Shown here: positions 61,870-64,000 of the stretch, piece after piece
Numbering within the stretch: the stretch's first letter is position 1
How the letters are laid out: each line of letters starts with the position of its first letter
Assembly (NCBI RefSeq): GCF_039536325.1
Contig: NZ_BAAAYO010000009.1
Location: 62,001 to 126,000, forward strand
DNA: 64,000 bases
Reading direction: 5' to 3'
DNA from: Paenibacillus_AB hodogayensis
GTDB lineage: Bacteria > Bacillota > Bacilli > Paenibacillales > NBRC-103111
Made by a program: the position numbers and the translations under genes
Notes under the pieces: generated by a model
Told to the model about the DNA's origin: nothing
What the model saw: the letters and a program-made list of their open reading frames with translations, nothing else
Database searches by the model: none

Positions 61870-62979
61870 TTAGGGATGGCGATGGTTCGATTTTTTCGCG
61901 TCATGTCCTCGAATCATGGACATGCAAAGCAGCAGCACAGGCAGCAGCACCATAAACACGATCGCGAATGGGGTCCAGTTTTTGGCAAGGAAATCTTTCA
62001 CATAGATCGTGTTGGGGTAGCAAATCAACGAAATTGCCAGCATACCCAGTGCTAGAGGCCAGACGAACGGCTTTTCATCGCTGACGCGGAACAATTGGGC
62101 CGTTCCGAGGGCGACGGAATGAAACGTAATGGCGATTTTGACGAATATCGATAAAATCCAGATGAAGATCATAACCCCTTCGACCCGTTCGAGAAAATGG
62201 CCGATATTGATGTTTTTGGCGAGCGTATAGGCAGGAAACAGTTGATTGGCCGACAGGCTGGCGCCCAGCACGGCTATGCTCCATAATGTAATGATGAAAA
62301 GGACGAAGCCTCCTATCGCCGTCCCGAGCACAAGTCCCCGGATACGTCCTTTTCCCTTGGACACGAGAGGATAAATCATAAGCATGACGACCGTCTCCTG
62401 CAGCCCGAAAAGGCTGAAGCCGCTCTTCAATACCGGCTTGATGCCATATTCCAGCACGGGTGTCACATTATGAAGCTGTAATTTGGGCACAAGCGGCACG
62501 ATCAGCACGGCGAGAAGGAGCAGCAGCCAGGGGAAGAAAATTTCTGCCGCCCTGGAGTAGACGGCCAGACCGGCGCGGACGGCCAGACCGACTACGATGA
62601 TGAATAAAATTTGCACAACCTCCATGGGCGTCTCCGGCATGATTTGAGAGGCCAGGAAAAATCCCAAATCCCCGATCATCAGCGAGGCCAGCAAATAAAA
62701 AAAGGCGACGAACAGCAATCCCGCCGCCTTGCCGAGCCAACGGCCCAGCACAGCTTCGCAATATTGGACGAGAGAAAGGCCCGGGTAGCGTTCGGCCAAG
62801 ACCACATAGAGCAGCACGACAAGCAGATTCAGAGCGATGCCTATGATGCAGCCGAGCCAGCCGTCCTGCTTCGCTTCGGCCGCCAGCCCCGATGGGGCGA
62901 TCAGGATCGAGGTACCGATCGTGAAAAAAATGACCAATACCGTGAACGTTCGAACCTCCAAGAACGCCTGTTTTCTCAT
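61870..62979 (-). CDS. GerB-type spore germination permease (operon 3)
   Basis: A 369-residue membrane protein closely parallel to the operon 1 GerB: TFTVLVIFFTIGTSILIAPS matches its opening, and the helix order is the same. About ten helices are expected. The start is taken as ATG 62979; a GTG three bases earlier is possible. It is the last gene of operon 3, following the small two-helix protein. Confidence 0.9.
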   Translation of the reverse strand: MRKQAFLEVRTFTVLVIFFTIGTSILIAPSGLAAEAKQDGWLGCIIGIALNLLVVLLYVVLAERYPGLSLVQYCEAVLGRWLGKAAGLLFVAFFYLLASLMIGDLGFFLASQIMPETPMEVVQILFIIVVGLAVRAGLAVYSRAAEIFFPWLLLLLAVLIVPLVPKLQLHNVTPVLEYGIKPVLKSGFSLFGLQETVVMLMIYPLVSKGKGRIRGLVLGTAIGGFVLFIITLWSIAVLGASLSANQLFPAYTLAKNINIGHFLERVEGVMIFIWILSIFVKIAITFHSVALGTAQLFRVSDEKPFVWPLALGMLAISLICYPNTIYVKDFLAKNWTPFAIVFMVLLPVLLLCMSMIRGHDAKKSNHRHP

Positions 62980-62994
62980 CACGCACCCCGCCCT

Positions 62995-63228
62995 TCAATC
63001 GAACATACTATACAGCGCTTGCGCGAAAGGCCCTATGACGACGGCAATCCCGTCAAGCGGATTGGGCAGAAGCACATGCTGGCTCGCGGTAATCCCCAAC
63101 AGAGCCCCGCCTGCCCATATCGCCGCGAATATCCACAATTCTTTCTTCTTCCGCTCTTTCCATAGCTTCGGCGCTTCCGCGATTGCGATCGATACCGACG
63201 CTACGGAATAAAAGATCGTCATCCACAT
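62995..63228 (-). CDS. Small two-helix membrane protein of ger operon (D-subunit-like)
   Basis: A 77-residue protein with two hydrophobic segments (about 3-17 and 31-47). It shares SIAIAEAPKLWKER and LLPNPLDGI with the corresponding AEAPRLLK and PMPRPLDWI of the operon 1 protein. It sits between gerC and gerB in both operons. Such small proteins are known from some Bacillus receptor operons; its role here is inferred. Confidence 0.82.
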   Translation of the reverse strand: MWMTIFYSVASVSIAIAEAPKLWKERKKKELWIFAAIWAGGALLGITASQHVLLPNPLDGIAVVIGPFAQALYSMFD

Positions 63229-63236
63229 CCGCTTCC

Positions 63237-64000
63237 CTACCTTTCGATCTGTTGCTGCACCGGCTGCAGCGTCGTCCCGGTGCGACGAAGAATCGTGTCC
63301 GCATGGACCCGAATTTCGACATTCTCAAAAACTTTGTTCCAATCCTTGATCGAATGCCAGGTTTTCGGGCTTTTGCTATGAAGCACATCGCCGAAACCGA
63401 AAATATCCGCGCCAAATTGCTTTTGAGCCTTCAGAATGGCGCCTTCCATCATCGTCTTCAGCTTCCGGTCGGACTCCTCCTTCAGCTTTGCGATAATCGA
63501 TACGTCCATCAAATCCGCATCGCACTCGATATCGCTTATATTTTGTTCCACGCGCAAGCTGACATCGAATACCGGAACGCCGCCTCGTACTTTGACATCG
63601 ATATGCGATCTGGCTCTAGCCACTTCCATCGAGATATTCCCGTCCCCATGAGGGCACGAGACGTAGCCGATCGATTGGGAGACCGAATTTTGGATATATT
63701 TCAATGCTTTCGTCTCGTTCTCGTTCAGCCAACCGACCATTCGGTCGAACTTGAAAGCGGCCATACCCGAATAGGTCAGGATAACAGGCGGATCGATATA
63801 TTGACCGCTTGACGCCCGGTTCGCGTCGCCGCGATTGCCTACGATCTCCACCCCGGTCATTGTCGGACTTTTCCCTTGGGTGCTCAGATCGTCAATCAGC
63901 TCAACGAGCGTCATTTTGCCCGTTGCCGCCCATAGCTCGTCCGACGTTTCCAGCTTCGTGAACATATTGTTCGCCGGAATCGGATCGATGGAGCTGAACG
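63237..64000 (-). CDS. Ger(x)C family germination protein, partial at window end (operon 3)
   Basis: The C-terminal 253 residues of a GerC lipoprotein; the start and signal peptide lie beyond 64000. IDPIPANNMFTKLETSDELWAATGKM matches the operon 1 segment with VPANSLYTSIVISHQKWAATGK. The C-terminal FGADIFGFGDVLHSKSPKTW also matches. Gene order gerC-small protein-gerB follows operon 1, so a gerA gene is expected just outside the window. Confidence 0.92.
   Translation of the reverse strand, partial: FSSIDPIPANNMFTKLETSDELWAATGKMTLVELIDDLSTQGKSPTMTGVEIVGNRGDANRASSGQYIDPPVILTYSGMAAFKFDRMVGWLNENETKALKYIQNSVSQSIGYVSCPHGDGNISMEVARARSHIDVKVRGGVPVFDVSLRVEQNISDIECDADLMDVSIIAKLKEESDRKLKTMMEGAILKAQKQFGADIFGFGDVLHSKSPKTWHSIKDWNKVFENVEIRVHADTILRRTGTTLQPVQQQIER

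Overview
The window looks like chromosomal DNA of a high-GC, spore-forming Paenibacillaceae-type Firmicute such as Paenibacillus or Cohnella. The evidence is three GerA/GerB/GerC spore-germination gene clusters, many lipoprotein sugar-binding proteins of LplA/YtcQ type next to AraC-family or YesM/YesN-type regulators, strong AGGAGG ribosome sites, and several TTG and GTG starts. I see no rRNA, tRNA, CRISPR array, insertion sequence or prophage. The species call is inference from gene content.

Layout. Bases 1-7,200 hold a LysR gene and a minus-strand operon (ATPase, binding protein, two-domain permease, beta-CASP metallo-hydrolase) for a ferric-ion or aminoethylphosphonate-type ABC importer, with a divergent LysR gene and a T-N11-A palindrome between them. 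Bases 7,300-9,200 hold a secreted CYTH-like protein and a short-chain dehydrogenase with a one-base frameshift in its Gly-rich motif. Bases 9,424-13,465 are germination operon 1 (gerA-gerC-small membrane protein-gerB). Bases 13,600-13,867 hold a 123-bp tandem repeat. Bases 14,200-21,431 are an efflux and regulation block: MdtH-like MFS plus TetR, Lrp plus UlaG-like hydrolase, DHA2 MFS plus divergent TetR, and another MFS with a perfect palindromic operator.

Bases 21,573-33,890 are a carbohydrate region on the minus strand. It has a beta-propeller protein, a GH2 enzyme, an orphan binding protein with a divergent AraC, a Tat-exported beta-helix protein, a decayed binding-protein duplicate, an intact orphan binding protein and a second divergent AraC. 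Neither binding protein has its own permeases. Bases 34,008-37,469 are germination operon 2 (gerA-gerB-gerC). Bases 37,545-49,633 are a polysaccharide-utilisation locus: membrane AraC regulator, two permeases, binding protein and a 1,896-residue secreted lyase-like protein with LamG-like and bacterial Ig modules.

Bases 49,985-52,210 hold an NAD-dependent epimerase-like gene and an MFS gene. Next is a gene-poor 840-bp stretch with what looks like an ECF sigma-factor remnant. Bases 53,050-58,993 hold a complete sugar system: LytS/YesM-type kinase, short YesN-type regulator, binding protein and two permeases, with an 11-bp direct repeat abutting the promoter. Bases 59,094-61,753 hold a GlcG/HbpS-like protein, a NarL-type two-component pair and a divergent small cytochrome c. 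Bases 61,870-64,000 are germination operon 3, cut by the window edge, with the same gerC-small protein-gerB order as operon 1.
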